Below are positions 1 to 13,100 of a stretch of 64,000 nt of DNA, in pieces. Under the pieces are notes generated by a model, which was not told the origin of the DNA, did no database searches, and saw nothing but the letters and a program-made list of their open reading frames with translations. Origin of the DNA: Forficula auricularia (Eukaryota; Arthropoda; Insecta; Dermaptera; Forficulidae); contig JALMQS010000073.1 in NCBI GenBank assembly GCA_024734495.1, positions 4,152,985 to 4,216,984 on the forward strand, read 5' to 3'. Position 1 is the stretch's first letter; each line of letters begins with the position of its first letter. Both the position numbers and the translations under genes were made by a program.

Positions 1-250
1 CAGATAAAAATTTGACAAATGTTGAAGATGATGAACTTCTGTTTGACTCTTTATTTAATAAGAAACAAACAGATCCATTTCATTATTATTTAGATTTAAT
101 ACAATTATTATATATAATAGGTATTTATAAAAATTTGCTTCACTATAAATTTATTTATGATTTGCTAGTAAAAATTATGGTTTATACCCTATATTTATAT
201 AAAATGGGGTCGCGAATAAAAAAAGCTTAAGAAGTGCTGCTCTATATGAT
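1..250. repeat. Segment duplicated again at about 4870-5560
   Basis: This stretch reads openly from position 12 to 230, giving a peptide that begins NVEDDELLFDSLFNKKQ. I do not recognise it. The same sequence recurs, diverged, at about 4870-5560, where the open frame is broken and a mariner-type MITE (4960-5326) has been inserted. It could be a fragment of a transposon gene or an old segmental copy. It does not resemble the N-terminus expected for the ACSL gene that follows. Confidence 0.45.
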
Positions 251-278
251 ACCGATACAGGCTAAAGTTTGTCATTAA

Positions 279-1011
279 GGAGGTCCTTTCGCTCCAGTTG
301 AGTCAAAAGAAGTGTAGTATCTAATATTTAATAAAATAAATTAAAATACAAATGAAAAATAATAGAATTAAAAAAGAAATAGTATAAAAGCCGTAAATGT
401 TTGAAACAATTATAAAAAAAATAATTAAATACAAAAGTTAGTTTGAGTTATTCAAATTCAATAACTTTTTGTATGATTTGGCAATGCGTTTTTATGTTTA
501 CATCCAAACATAGCATTTATGTGATTTTTTAAAGTAAATATCTAAGTAAATTCCTCGGCCAATTATATATTTTATTGCAAAAAAGAAACCTGCATGTTTC
601 AAAAAGCTTATTTTTAGTTTTTTTTTAACTTTATATAATCAACTAATAGTAGTATAATTCAAGAGAAAGTGTCAAGAGCTTTTTTTCCATAAGACTAAGA
701 AAATGTTTACATTTTAAAAAAATTTATTTTCAAAAATTTGCTCGCTAATGTGTGATTCAACCCTAGTAGCACAATGTTTCAAACTATATAGTAACTATAT
801 AGATTCTCGAAAACTATATAGGCACTATATAGTAAACTATATAGATTCTCGAAAACTATATAGCCACTATATAGTTACTATATAGTTTGAAACAGTGTGC
901 TACTAATGAAACTTCACCAAAGCATAGATAGAGATTTAAACTATTATAAAAAATTAAGTTATAGTTATAATCTAATATTTTTTATTTAACATTGGCTGCG
1001 AAAGGACCTCC
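279..1011. mobile_element. Non-autonomous DNA transposon with TTAA target duplication
   Basis: Terminal inverted repeats GGAGGTCCTTTCGC (279-292 and its complement ending at 1011) are flanked directly by TTAA at 275-278 and 1012-1015. This is the signature of piggyBac- or Kolobok-type transposition. The interior is AT-rich, has no transposase, and holds a smaller palindrome at 767-903. The element lies in the 5' part of the ACSL locus, upstream of the first exon seen. Confidence 0.75.
767..903. repeat. Palindrome built of repeated ACTATATAG units
   Basis: The arms begin with AGCACAATGTTTC and end with GAAACAGTGTGCT. Between them the motif ACTATATAG (itself nearly palindromic) occurs about eight times, with the spacer ATTCTCGAAA repeated twice. 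The whole could fold as one long hairpin. It sits inside the TTAA element 279-1011 and is probably a small MITE nested there. Confidence 0.7.
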
Positions 1012-1180
1012 TTAATATAATTTTTTTATTCAATTTATATTATTTTTTTGTTTTTATAGGTACACCTAAATATATTTTTTTATCATTATTATTTTTTTTT
1101 TTAATTCAACTAAAATTATAGATGTATTATTTTATTTTATAAAGGATAGTATTTGTTTTCAAGTATAATTTTTGTTATAG

Positions 1181-4100
1181 GGACCTGAATTAATTAGAGT
1201 ATCAAAATTCTACAAAGACTCCAAAGAAGGAAAATTTGTCAGTTTTATTGACAAAGATGTCCGTACGCTTTATGATACTTTTCGAAAAGGAGCCAAAGAA
1301 TCTAGTAAGTAGTTAGAAATAAACTAATTGGCAAGCAAATGGTAGTATTTTCACGGTAGATTTTTCTGCTACTTGTGTTGTTCTTGATGCTTTTTTTGGT
1401 TGAGATTCCACGCATGGTGTAGATAGAATATAATTATAAATAATCACTATTACTTTTAACTGAATACACAACTCCTACTACCTAGACCAATCTCAAATTA
1501 AATAAGTTATAGATTTTTCAACACGCACGGATTAAGAGTAGTAAGGTCACTTATTCAACCGAAAAGATCATTAACTTAATAATATATATTTCTCTCAAAA
1601 GTTCCCTCTGCTTATGGATAATTATTCAAGTGTCCAATTGCGGAGTATTTTGAAATTGAATTATTTTTTGTTTTGTTTTCAAGACTAAGAAAATGTAGCT
1701 ACAGCTTGTTAAAAGTGACCAGATTTTATGTTGGAACGTGTCTAAATTAAAAATTAAAAAAAAACATGTTCTTGGAGAACCATTTTCTTAATTGACTCCA
1801 AATCGAGAATTCAGAAGCCAAAAGATTTCCTCTGAAAATGACTTAAGTAGTTTAAGAACTTCTTAAGTGTTAAAATTATCATTTGAAAAAGCATTTAAAT
1901 AATTATTTTCATTCATAAATCTTGAGTGATAAATGGCGCTACTAATTTTGATATCTGAGTGACATTTTAACAATTTATTTTTAATGTTTATTGACTTCAA
2001 CTGATTTGGTTCTGAAGCTTTCATATGTGTACCATATACTGCGAAAATATTAAAAAGGTTACTTTTCCACTTTACTGGCACTTTAGGGGACAATTTTTAT
2101 TGCGAAACAACCAACTCCAATCTGGGACAATTAGGGATAATCCGAGACGTCTGGTCAATTTAACTTTGTTCATTCGAATTTATCTAATAATTTAGAAAAT
2201 TGCTTACCCAGATTCAAATAAATAATATCTTATTAATTCTTCAACTTGACATTAAATATATATTTTTTAGATCTTTCAGAAAATTTATAGAATTTTCTAG
2301 TGTGGAAATGATTTCGGTAGCTCATTTATATTTTAGAGACGCCGGTATTTGAGAAAGTTCTATTTATATCAAGCTCAGGTTCGATTATTGACCCGTCAGT
2401 AATCACCTATTGAATGACTTTGCCGGTGACTCAGAAGGTGACCCCCACCTTACTGAATCTACAATAGGCCTAAGCTAAGAACTAACTCTACCTCTCTACC
2501 ATTTATACCTTAGAGCTTTCAGAAAAGTTATACTTCATTTTTTTTCAAGCTGTGTTCAATAAACCAAAAGTACTACCAGCATGCTTTCCCAATTCAAAGT
2601 CCAACCAAAAAGCCCAGTTGTGGGGTCAAACTCAGAAAATAAATTAACTATCATTTTCACTTAAATAAATCCTTCGAATGTTTGCTTGTTGCCTGACAAC
2701 GTTTCGGTTTGTCCTCTCGACGTTATCGTAAGTCCCTCGTTATTTTAGTATATCTGTTGCAGTAAAAACCCGTTTTTTAGTAAGTACGGATTCTTACTAG
2801 TTAAAACCCCTTTCACTGAATACCTTTGTGGCAACTATAATTTACTGATGTTGGTTGAGTTTGGTCCAAAGGTCTAGAATCTTCAATTTTTGACCTTCCC
2901 GCCTCATTTTGAGTGTTTATTTTCAAAAGATTTTAAACGAAAATGTCAAAAATTACATCTTCATTAGAAGAAAAGTTGTAAATTGAAATTTTCGTTTAAA
3001 AATTTTTGAAAATAAACACCCAAAAATGAGGCGAAAGGTCAAAAATGAAGAGTATAGACCTTTGGACCAAACTCAACCAACATCAGTAAATCTAGTTGCC
3101 CCAAAGGTATTCAGTGAAATCAGTTTTAACCATTAAGAACCCGTTCCTACTAAAAACGGGTTTTTACTGCAACATGTCTATTCCATTAGATTCGAAATTG
3201 CTTACAGCGCAAACACTTTTTTTTGGTTTTGATAATTATTGGATATTTGATTAATAAGTAATAAATTTCAAATGTAATTGAAAGAAAGTTTTTGATGCAA
3301 TTGAAAAGGTTCCCTAGTTTAAAATAGGAATTAGGAAGGATAGAAATAATATTTTCAACCCTTTAAATTGATAAATCGAGTGACCGATAATGGTACAGTT
3401 CTTTTTGAATTGGGACCAAAAGTAGGGGCGCGCTGAATTGGGCCGGGTAATCGAAACCTGTCGAGTGGAGAAGAATTTGTTAGAAAGTTCAGGTTTCATC
3501 AGGAGAGTGCTCGATAGGGTTTCTTGTGCTGGTTCACTTGAAGCCAAACTCGCGGTCTTTCACTGCTATTGGATCCATTGGTCGTTGTGCCTTAGTTGAG
3601 ACCGCCGCTGATAATAGTTTAACTTTAAAACTTGGCTTAGTTTTTTCATGATTCATTAGCCGGATACTGACTGAGGGTTTGCTTCGCGAGGCAAGCCCCT
3701 TGAGGCAAATGTCTGGTCGGTCAGTCGTGCCTCGCCCAAGGCAAAAGTTCCCGTTCCCTCGTCTGAGACTACCTCGGCCCGATTCATCGGTTGTCGGTTT
3801 TTGTGAATGCTCAAAGGCGCCTCGGGTCGTTTCCTGTGTTCTGCGGCAAACGCCCGAGGCAGCCTCGCGAGGCTGCTCGCTCAGTCAGTATCCGGCTATT
3901 CAGGGGTGTTTTACGGGCAATGGTCGGATATTTGTGGGGCTGATCATACTTTCATATCCATCGATCTAGAATGCGTGGCTCCCATGATTTTTTTAAATTA
4001 GTTGTAAAAGGACACTACTAATCTTTTGGATTAGCAAAACGTTGGTTTCGTTGAGAAGCTAAAAGTAAACGTTGGGCAGAGGGGGCATAGGTATTCTGAA

Positions 4101-7100
4101 TTGGTTGTTTGTGTGTCAAACTGATAGACTTTTGTCTTCTTCAAAGTAAGAATGAGCATGAAATTACAACTGCTCTTCATTTCTCAACCCACTACATTTA
4201 CCAATTCTTCTCTAGCTCCTTTTAATGAACGTAGCAGCGTCGATGTTATGGTCAGTGCCAAAGAAGAATAAATAGAAAAGCGTCTATGGGAACAAAAATA
4301 TCTAGGTTCCCATTCATATGCATTCTTAAGTAAGGCCAACTTTAAATCTTTGATTATTTTGTCTATTTATTTTTAATGCAAAAATATTTTCATTTTAAAT
4401 CAATAATAGAAAGCAAAAATGTGTTATATTTGTATGTACTCGTTGGAAAACATTACATTCATTATGAGTTATTTATTTATCCTTCTATTAATTGTTTTTT
4501 TAAGGTAGCATTTAGGTGCATGCTACGTAATAAAATTTTCTAAACTTCTCTCTGAAACTAATTAAACGGGGACTGCTTTAGGAGGGTCAGGGACCAATTG
4601 CCTCCTCCTCTGGATTCTGGAGTTGTATTGGCTTAACAAGGGCACTAGGGCAAAGAATCTGAATATAACGAAATTAAAAAAATATTCTAAACACTAACAT
4701 AAATCATAAATTATATCAAAACATTAACCATCTACCCGCTTGTTTGTAATTTGTGAAACGGATATTTTGTATTAGATATTTTTTCAAAATTATGAGTATA
4801 TCAGAAAGATTGGACATTTTCATTTATATGAAGCGATGTTCTCAGCATTTACGATTATAAAATCAAAATACAGATCAAATTTGAAAAATGTTGAAGTCCT
4901 ATTTGATTCTTTATTTGATAAGAAACAAGCAGATCCATCTCATTAATATTTAAATTAAGTATAGAGTGGGCCATTTAACTTTTGGAATTTGAATCGGCTA
5001 TAAAAAAAAAATAATGAATATTTTTTCAAAATTATGAGTATATCAGAAAGATTGGACATTTTCATTTATGAATGAAACACAAAATCATTATTCGATTTGC
5101 AAAAACAGTGAGCAAAAGATCAATTGTTACGTTGGCTGTGTGGCAAGTGGCCCCGTCCTGTTGAAATCAAATGTCACCCAAGTCATCCTCTTCAATTTTT
5201 GGAAACAAAAATGTTGTTTTTTATTCTTAATTCAAAATGTCCAAACTCATAATTTTGAAAAAAAAATTCATTAGTATTTTTTTTATAGCCGATTTAAATT
5301 CCAAACGTTGGATGGTCCACCCTATACTTAATTGTAATTACATATGTAGTTTAAATAAATGATAAAATTATTATAATATGTATGTTTACTAAAGATTTGA
5401 TACAAAAATAAATTTATTTATGATTTGCTAGTAAAAATGATAGTTTAAACTACGTATATATCTATATCTATATAATATGGGGTTGAGAAAAATTTCTCAC
5501 TCAAAATGGGTTCACGAATGAAAATAGTTTAAGAAACGCTGCACTATATGAAAGAAGTTTTCATTTTTAGAATAAATTTTAATATGTACTCTTTTGTATA
5601 CACTATAAAATCGATTATATTCACATTTATAGGGTATGTTAAAACATTTCTATAGGGGACATCAGCTTCCCTGGTAGATACACACCTGAACTTAGAAGTT
5701 TTTTATAAGAAGAAGAAAACTAGGGGCGGGCTGGGACTTTTCAGCCAAAGGATGTTGTCCAAAAAAAGAACCCTTCCATTTTGAAAATTGTAATTTATTC
5801 TTCGCAAAATTCATGGACAACCGGAATTTTTCAAATTTAATATTAGATTTTTTTCATTTGATATTAAAGATAAAGCGGACATCCTCTCTTCACTTTGACT
5901 ACATCCAGGGGCAAATAAAAATAATCCACCTTTCTAACTTTAGTTGCTCTGTCTGAGTACTTTCAATAAGTATTTTTTGGTTGCTATAAAATAATTAGTT
6001 TGGATATAAAATGAAAAAAAATAAGATCGGCTTGCGAGTACCGCTTGCACATAGCCGCTTTGTTTTTATTAATATTTTGTCTACCTAATTATAAAATTGT
6101 TTTTGACGTTCTCATAATAATGTATTTTTAAAAAAATGTTTTTATTCGTTTTAATTTTAAATTTTAAAATTATTATTATTTAAAATTTTTGAGTATCCAG
6201 TTTTTTTTGAAGTTGAGTGTACAAATAGTTGCTAGGTTAGTTATAATTAAAGTCGCTCACTTCTTTCAACAACATCATATCACAAAATACGTGATTTTCA
6301 GGAGAGTGATTTGAAAGTTTAAAAGTAGAATAACATGTATTAAAAATAAATTGAACTTTTTACTATGCAGCAGATCATTTTAGACAAGTCCTGACGTCCT
6401 GACGTTTTCTCTCTGTTTGAAAAAGAATAAGTATAAAAAAAGCTTTGTTTTTATTAATATTTTGTCTACCTAATTATAAAATTGCTTTTGACGTTCTCAT
6501 AATAATGTATTTTAAAAAAAAATGTTTTTATTCGTTTTAATTTAAAATTTTTGAGTATCCAGTTTTTTTGAAGTTGAGTGTACAAATAGTTGCTAGGTTA
6601 GTTATAATTAAAGTCGCTCACTTCTTTCAACAACATCATATCACAAAATACGTGAATTTCAGGAGAGTGATTTGAAAGTTTAAAAGTAGAATAACATGTA
6701 TTAAAAATAAATTGAACTTTTTACTATGAGCAGATCATTTTAGACAATTCCTGACGTTTTCTCTCTGTTTGAAAAAGAATAAGTATAAAAAAGCTTTGTT
6801 TTTATTAATATTTTGTCTACCTAATTATAAAATTGTTTTTGACGTTCTCATAATAATGTATTTTTAAAAAAATGTTTTTTATTCGTTTTAATTTAAAATT
6901 TTTGAGTATCCATTTTTTTTGAAGTTGAGTGTACAAATAATTGCTAGGTTAGTAATAATTAAAGTCGCTCACTTCTTTCAACAACGTCATGAATGTCACA
7001 AAATACGTGATTTTCAGAAGACTGATTTTAAAGTTTAAAATTCGAAGAAAATCTATTAAAAATAAATTGAACTTTTTACTATGCAGCAGATCTTTTTAGA

Positions 7101-10100
7101 CAAGCCCTGACGTTTTCTCTCTGTTTGAAAAAGAATAAGTATAAAAAAATTTAAATTTTAAATAGTTCCTTTTGATTTATGACGTTCATGTTCATTTTTT
7201 TTATTGACAATAGTGTCATCAGTTAAAATATTACAAACGATGTCTCTCACTTACTGTCCAAGAACGCCATAAATCAAAGCACTTGGTTCAGTCATAGCTT
7301 TTTATATTTATAATAAATTTTCCAAATAATAAAGATTAACACTATTAAACGGCTAAGTAAATTTTTTTGGCCATTGAATAATAAATAATGTAACGATGTA
7401 CATTATTTCATCTCATTTCTCCACCTTTTGTTTTATGGAGTTAGACCAGTGGTTCCCAACCTGGGGGCGATCGCCCCCAAGTGGGCGATTTGGGTTATCA
7501 GGGGGCAATAAATAAGTGGGTGTCGATTTGGGGGCGATGAGTATTCAAAGGAGGAAAAATTAAAATAGTACTGTACAGTAGAAGTAGAAGTACAAGTTCT
7601 TAATTTTTCCAGATTCCAATTTAAAAATGAAAACATGTAGGATGTAGGTACTCCTGTTTTTTTTTTTTTGATGTACGTCAATGATCTTAGTTAATTATTT
7701 CACTTCTTTGTTCTTAAAAAAAATCTGTAAAAAATGTACATTTTAATTTTTTTTTTCTATTTTATTTAAGAGTGACCGGATAAAACTGCTTTGGTTATTT
7801 TTATATACGGTAATAAATTTGTTTATGATAATAAAACTGATTTATTATTTACACTTTACTTCAAATTAAAATTAGGCATACAATGAAAATGAAAAGGGGG
7901 CGATAGGTGTTAGACAACCTCCAGAAAGGGGAGATGGGCCACAAAAGGTTGGGAACCACTGATCTAGACGATTGATGCATTGAACGGCTCATATGATACA
8001 CTATGAAGATACTCTTGATGTTCTGAGATTTTGGGGATGCGCCGCATCCACAACATCCATGGACCGCACGCCACTGAAGAAAACAGAAATTCCATGACCA
8101 AAAATAGAAATAAATATATTATGTATAATCACTCATCTTGACACAGTTCGATTATAAAAAAAAATTTAGATTAGATCTTAGATTAGTTAGTGAATTTTTT
8201 TAAAGGCCACTAATGATGAATCATAAAAATTATCTAATTAGAGATGGGCAACATGGTCATTTCTGAGAACCGTTCAGAAACGCTCGCTCACTAGAATGAA
8301 CTAGTTCTTTTTTATAGTACTACCAGCTCTCCTCCAGCCCTTTTGAATCATTCTCAAAACACCTAAAAATGGGGTTATAAATAGAAAATTAAATTAAATT
8401 CAGTTTATAGTTTTTATTTGAACTAAATACTAGCTGCAAGACCCGCCTTCGGTGGCCCTCTTACTAGCCAGGGGGCTCGCCCCCTAGACCCCCACCCCGA
8501 AACCCACTCAGCACCCCACCCACCCCAATGTACAGTTTAATTTTATATATATATATATATTGATAGATAGATAATTTCATTTAAATTGGTAACCATGACG
8601 ACCCCTGGACCCCCACCTCTCGAACCTGAGCCCCCCGAAACCCACCCAGCACCCCCACCCACACCACCACCCCAATGTACAGACAAAACCTTAATTTTAT
8701 ATATATATAGATAATTTCATTTAAATTGGTAACCATGACGACTGTTTTTGTTGGGGGACGGACATGGGTACAAACATAAGGTAGGTACATACAGAGGCAG
8801 GCACAAATGCGCATTAGTAGTATAGGATTTCCCTAGGGGAGTCGGGTTGTCCGAGCTGGCTAAGGCGCTGGCCCTGCTTCAGCATCGTTGATGACGATGT
8901 TCAAGCGGGAGATCCGGGTTTGAGCCTGTCCAGCATATAAAATTTCGACTCTCTTACTAACCCTACTAACACTTTGCTGATGTGCTGTCTAAATGGCCAT
9001 TGTTCCTGGTGACAATAAATAAAAATAAAAAAATCTAAATATTTGCTTATAATTAAGTTAATTTGCTTATAATATTTCATAATTTTGGTTTAAAAATAAA
9101 ATTCACATCTTTTTTTTTATGAGAAGCGGTTTTTTCTTTCTGTATAAAGCCCTGCTTTGGAAAATATCCTTTCGCAAGGTACAGAAGTGACTGGAATTGA
9201 CAACCTTTTTAACATGATTTCGCAGGGGTAGAACTATGGTAGACTTTTTGTTGGCTAGGTTCAAGGATACTTCTCTTTTTATTTAATAAACTTTGACTCC
9301 AAATATGTTTTTTTATTATTGACAGAAGAGGCAGTTTATGCTTCTTTTATTTATTTACTATTTATGAAAAAAAAAGGTAAAAATAAATTGATTTAAGTTA
9401 AAATATGAAGAGAGTCAGTCAGGAAATAAAAAATCAATTTACTATTGTCGACGTTTTGATTAAATATTTATCTTTATCAGGACCTATAGAATAAAGAACA
9501 CAAATATTTAACATCAATAAAAACAATTAATTTTTTTAATATACATATTAATATGGTATACAAAGAACGAGGGGTGAACCGCGGCATAAAATTGTGTACA
9601 CCTACTTCCACTTTCATTTAAAAGTAGAAGACAATAGATTATCTAATGAATTCCAAAGTAATTCCAAAGACGGTGTACACCTAATTCCAATCGCGGTTCA
9701 CCCCTCGACAAAGAATGTTTTGTTTTTTTTTAAACCGTTTTTATTGATGTTAAATTGTTGTTCTCGTTTAATGTATAAATCCTGATAAAGATTAAATATT
9801 TAATCGAAACGTCTCCAATAGAAAATTGACTTTATATTTTCCAGGCTGCCTCTCTTAACATATAATAATACAGCCAGGTCTTCATTTTATAAATTGACTA
9901 ATTTTTTCAACTAATTTTTTCGCTTATTAACTTATATATATATTATATTTTTTTTCCACAGATAATGGTCGATGCCTTGGATGGCGTGAAGCTCCGAATA
10001 AACCATACCAATGGCTACATTACAATGAAGCATTATTACGAGCAAGAAATTTTGGTTCCGGTCTTATAGCACATGGACTTTTACCATCACCCAATACATT

Positions 10101-13100
10101 TGTAGGCATTTACAGCCAGAATTGTCCGGAATGGATTTTAACTGAACAAGGAGCCTATTGTTATTCAATGGTCATTGTTCCATTGTATGATACTTTAGGT
10201 CCAGACGCATGTGCCTATATAATTAAACAAGGTATTAATTTTTGTAGATCTTCTCTTTTAATTCGTATCTATAATTAAATAAATTTAAGAAAATATTTTT
10301 TCTACTTGAATGCACGGATTTTGCACTAAAAAAAAAGATTAAAGCCCTGTGGAATAATCTGAATAAGGGCCAGTTGTATGTTGGTTGGTAAACTCTTTTT
10401 AAACGTTGACAAAGGGTAAGACCTTAGAATTCACCTTGTGCCTGACAGGGTGGCCAATCAGATGAAAGTGCCTGTCATCTGATTGGCCATCCCGCTGGCC
10501 ACCAGGTGAATTATAAGGTTTTACCCTTTGTCAACGTTTTTAAGAGTTTACCAACCGACTAACTGGCCCTTAGAGAAGAGACCAAATGATAGGGCCCACG
10601 TTAAGACACGTATAATTTCTGTGGGGTATTTTAAAGGGCAAAGTGGGGAAGAACTAAAGTGGAAGATTTTCCCCAGATAATGAAAGATATGGGATGTGGT
10701 ACTTTTAGAGAAGTGAAAGTGTTTACATAGAATACCCTAGACTTAAGAGGAGCCGTCAAACCAGTCTGGGGACCGTCTGTATACTCGATAATGATGCGGC
10801 GCGAATTACTGACCTAACATAAACAAATGCCTAATTTCTATATCAATAATTACCACCCCCATTGGTGTCCCATGATTTTTTATAGCCACTTCTTTTGGCT
10901 CAAAAATAGAATTTTAATTTTTTAGTCAATATTCAAATATATAAAGACTAATTAATATTTTTTTAACAAAATACTTAGTTTAATTTTTTACTCTATACTG
11001 GATCGAATAATATTAATATCATAACTTAAAGCTTTAGTTTAGTTCCAACTCACACTCCTATCAGTATGGAACTGATCATAAAATAGCCGTTCGTTGTATG
11101 TAGGGTTCATGAATATTTTCTTTTTTAATACCTTTTTCATGTCCCCTTAAAAAACTGTATTAACTCCCCATTTTGATTTTATGTGGCCCCTATTAAAAAT
11201 TTCACACTAGGCTGTTTTCATGAATTTTTACAGATTTTTCAAATTTCGAGGGTTGAAAGGGGGCCACATTGCAAATCGACTTAGTATTCATAGCGTTACT
11301 GTGGCTTCAAAATAAAAACTATTATTATTTGATGAGACTATTACTTTAAAAAAGCGTTATTTGGCTAGTCTCTTTAGTTTTTAGATTCTCACTTGTAGTT
11401 TTGTTTTTCAATGTTTCTAATAATTTTGTTTTTTTACAGCTGAAATAACAGTCGTTGTCTGCGAAGACGACACTAAATGTAATTTAATTTTAGACAAAGC
11501 TCCAAGGTGCCTAAAAAAAGTAATTACAATAAAGGAAACACGACCTGCAACAAATCAAAGGGCAAAAAATCGTGGCGTTGAAATTTTAAGATTTGAAGAT
11601 GTCGAAAAATTAGGTGCATCAAAAGATTATCCGGAAATGGTAAATAGAAATTCAAATCAAAAATAAGTTTTAAATTAACTTATAATTTAAACATTGCATT
11701 TGAATTTCTATTTGTAGCCTCCCAAATTCCATGATCTCTGTACGATATGTTATACTTCTGGGACAACCGGAAATCCCAAAGGTGTTATGCTTAGTCATGA
11801 AAACGTTGTTGCCTCAGTTTGTTCCGTTATTCTTCAAATGGGCGATCACAGACCCACTTCTTCTGATGTCATGATTTCTTTTCTTCCTTTGGCTCATATG
11901 CTCGAACGTTGTTGTGAAGTAAGTAAAAACAAATTAAATAACCATATTTACCTCCTAGTAGTAATAGTATAAGATATTACACTTTTGATGGCTGTATATG
12001 TATATAATTAAGTAATGGAGAGGGATTCAGCCAATGGGTAGCCTCTGCTGAATAAAAAAACTCCCAATTATGGAAAACGTTTCGGCTTTAATTCAATAAT
12101 GCCATCATCAGTTCCTAAGAGCTGAAAAAAGCGATAGAGCACACATGCAAAAATACAATAAAATTTTTTTTACAAAAAATCCAAAGTTGTTAGTTATAAA
12201 AATTATATCTTACAGTATTTTGTAAAAAAAATTTTTATTGTATTTTTACATGTGTGCTCTATCGCTTCAGCTCTTAGAAACTGATGATGGCATTATTGAA
12301 TTAAAGCGAGGCGTTTTCCGTAGTGGGAGTTTTTATTCAGCAGAAGCTACATTGGCTGAATCCCTCTCCATTACTTAATTATAGTATAAGATATTTTGTT
12401 GGCACCCCAACCAGTAAGATATTTGACCACGTGTGTCTTTTAACTCCTAGTGTATACAAATCTGAAATCTACTTAATTTAAAAGGTTCACTAATTACTTT
12501 TGAAACAATCAGTGTTGTTAAAGATACATTTTTAAATTCAGATACAAATTTTTCAAAACATCTGGATTAAGATACAAATACAGTTTTTTGCAAAATATCT
12601 AGATACAAGATACATGTGCACAGCAGATAAAAAAAGTTTAGGCTCTATACAGTCCGATGGGGGGGGGGGGGGGGGATTCTCGGACCCCTTACATCAAAGG
12701 GCCCTCCAGAAACGGGAGTATTTTTTTCACATGGTCAAAATATATCTCTATTATGTTTAATTTTACTCTTTGAACACTTTTATTCATGAATTCCTTATAA
12801 AAACATTAACATTAAATACTAAAAGCTAAATTGTGACAAAGTGACATTTTCTTTCTTACAAAACGTTAGAATAACAATTATTATTTCTAATTGTCATGTT
12901 AATTTTTTTTCATTTCGCATCTATAAATAGGGGAGGCATACATTGTTATGCCCCGTGTCCCATTATGACTCTCTGCGCCCTTGGCACTATTATAGTTGGC
13001 TGATGTTTGTAAAAAAAATAAGTACTTTTCATTACTAACAGATTTTATTCAAAATGTTTAAATTATACAAATCTCTATAAGTAATAAATACTAGATTTTG

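Noticed and set aside
3679..3969. 96-residue open frame in the GC-rich block
   Set aside because: It lies across the inverted ends of a MITE, has low-complexity composition and resembles no protein.
12655..12680. Long G-run, with others near 23107, 23330, 26276 and 30006
   Set aside because: Homopolymer runs typical of MITE interiors or assembly noise; too short and irregular to argue for G-quadruplex function.
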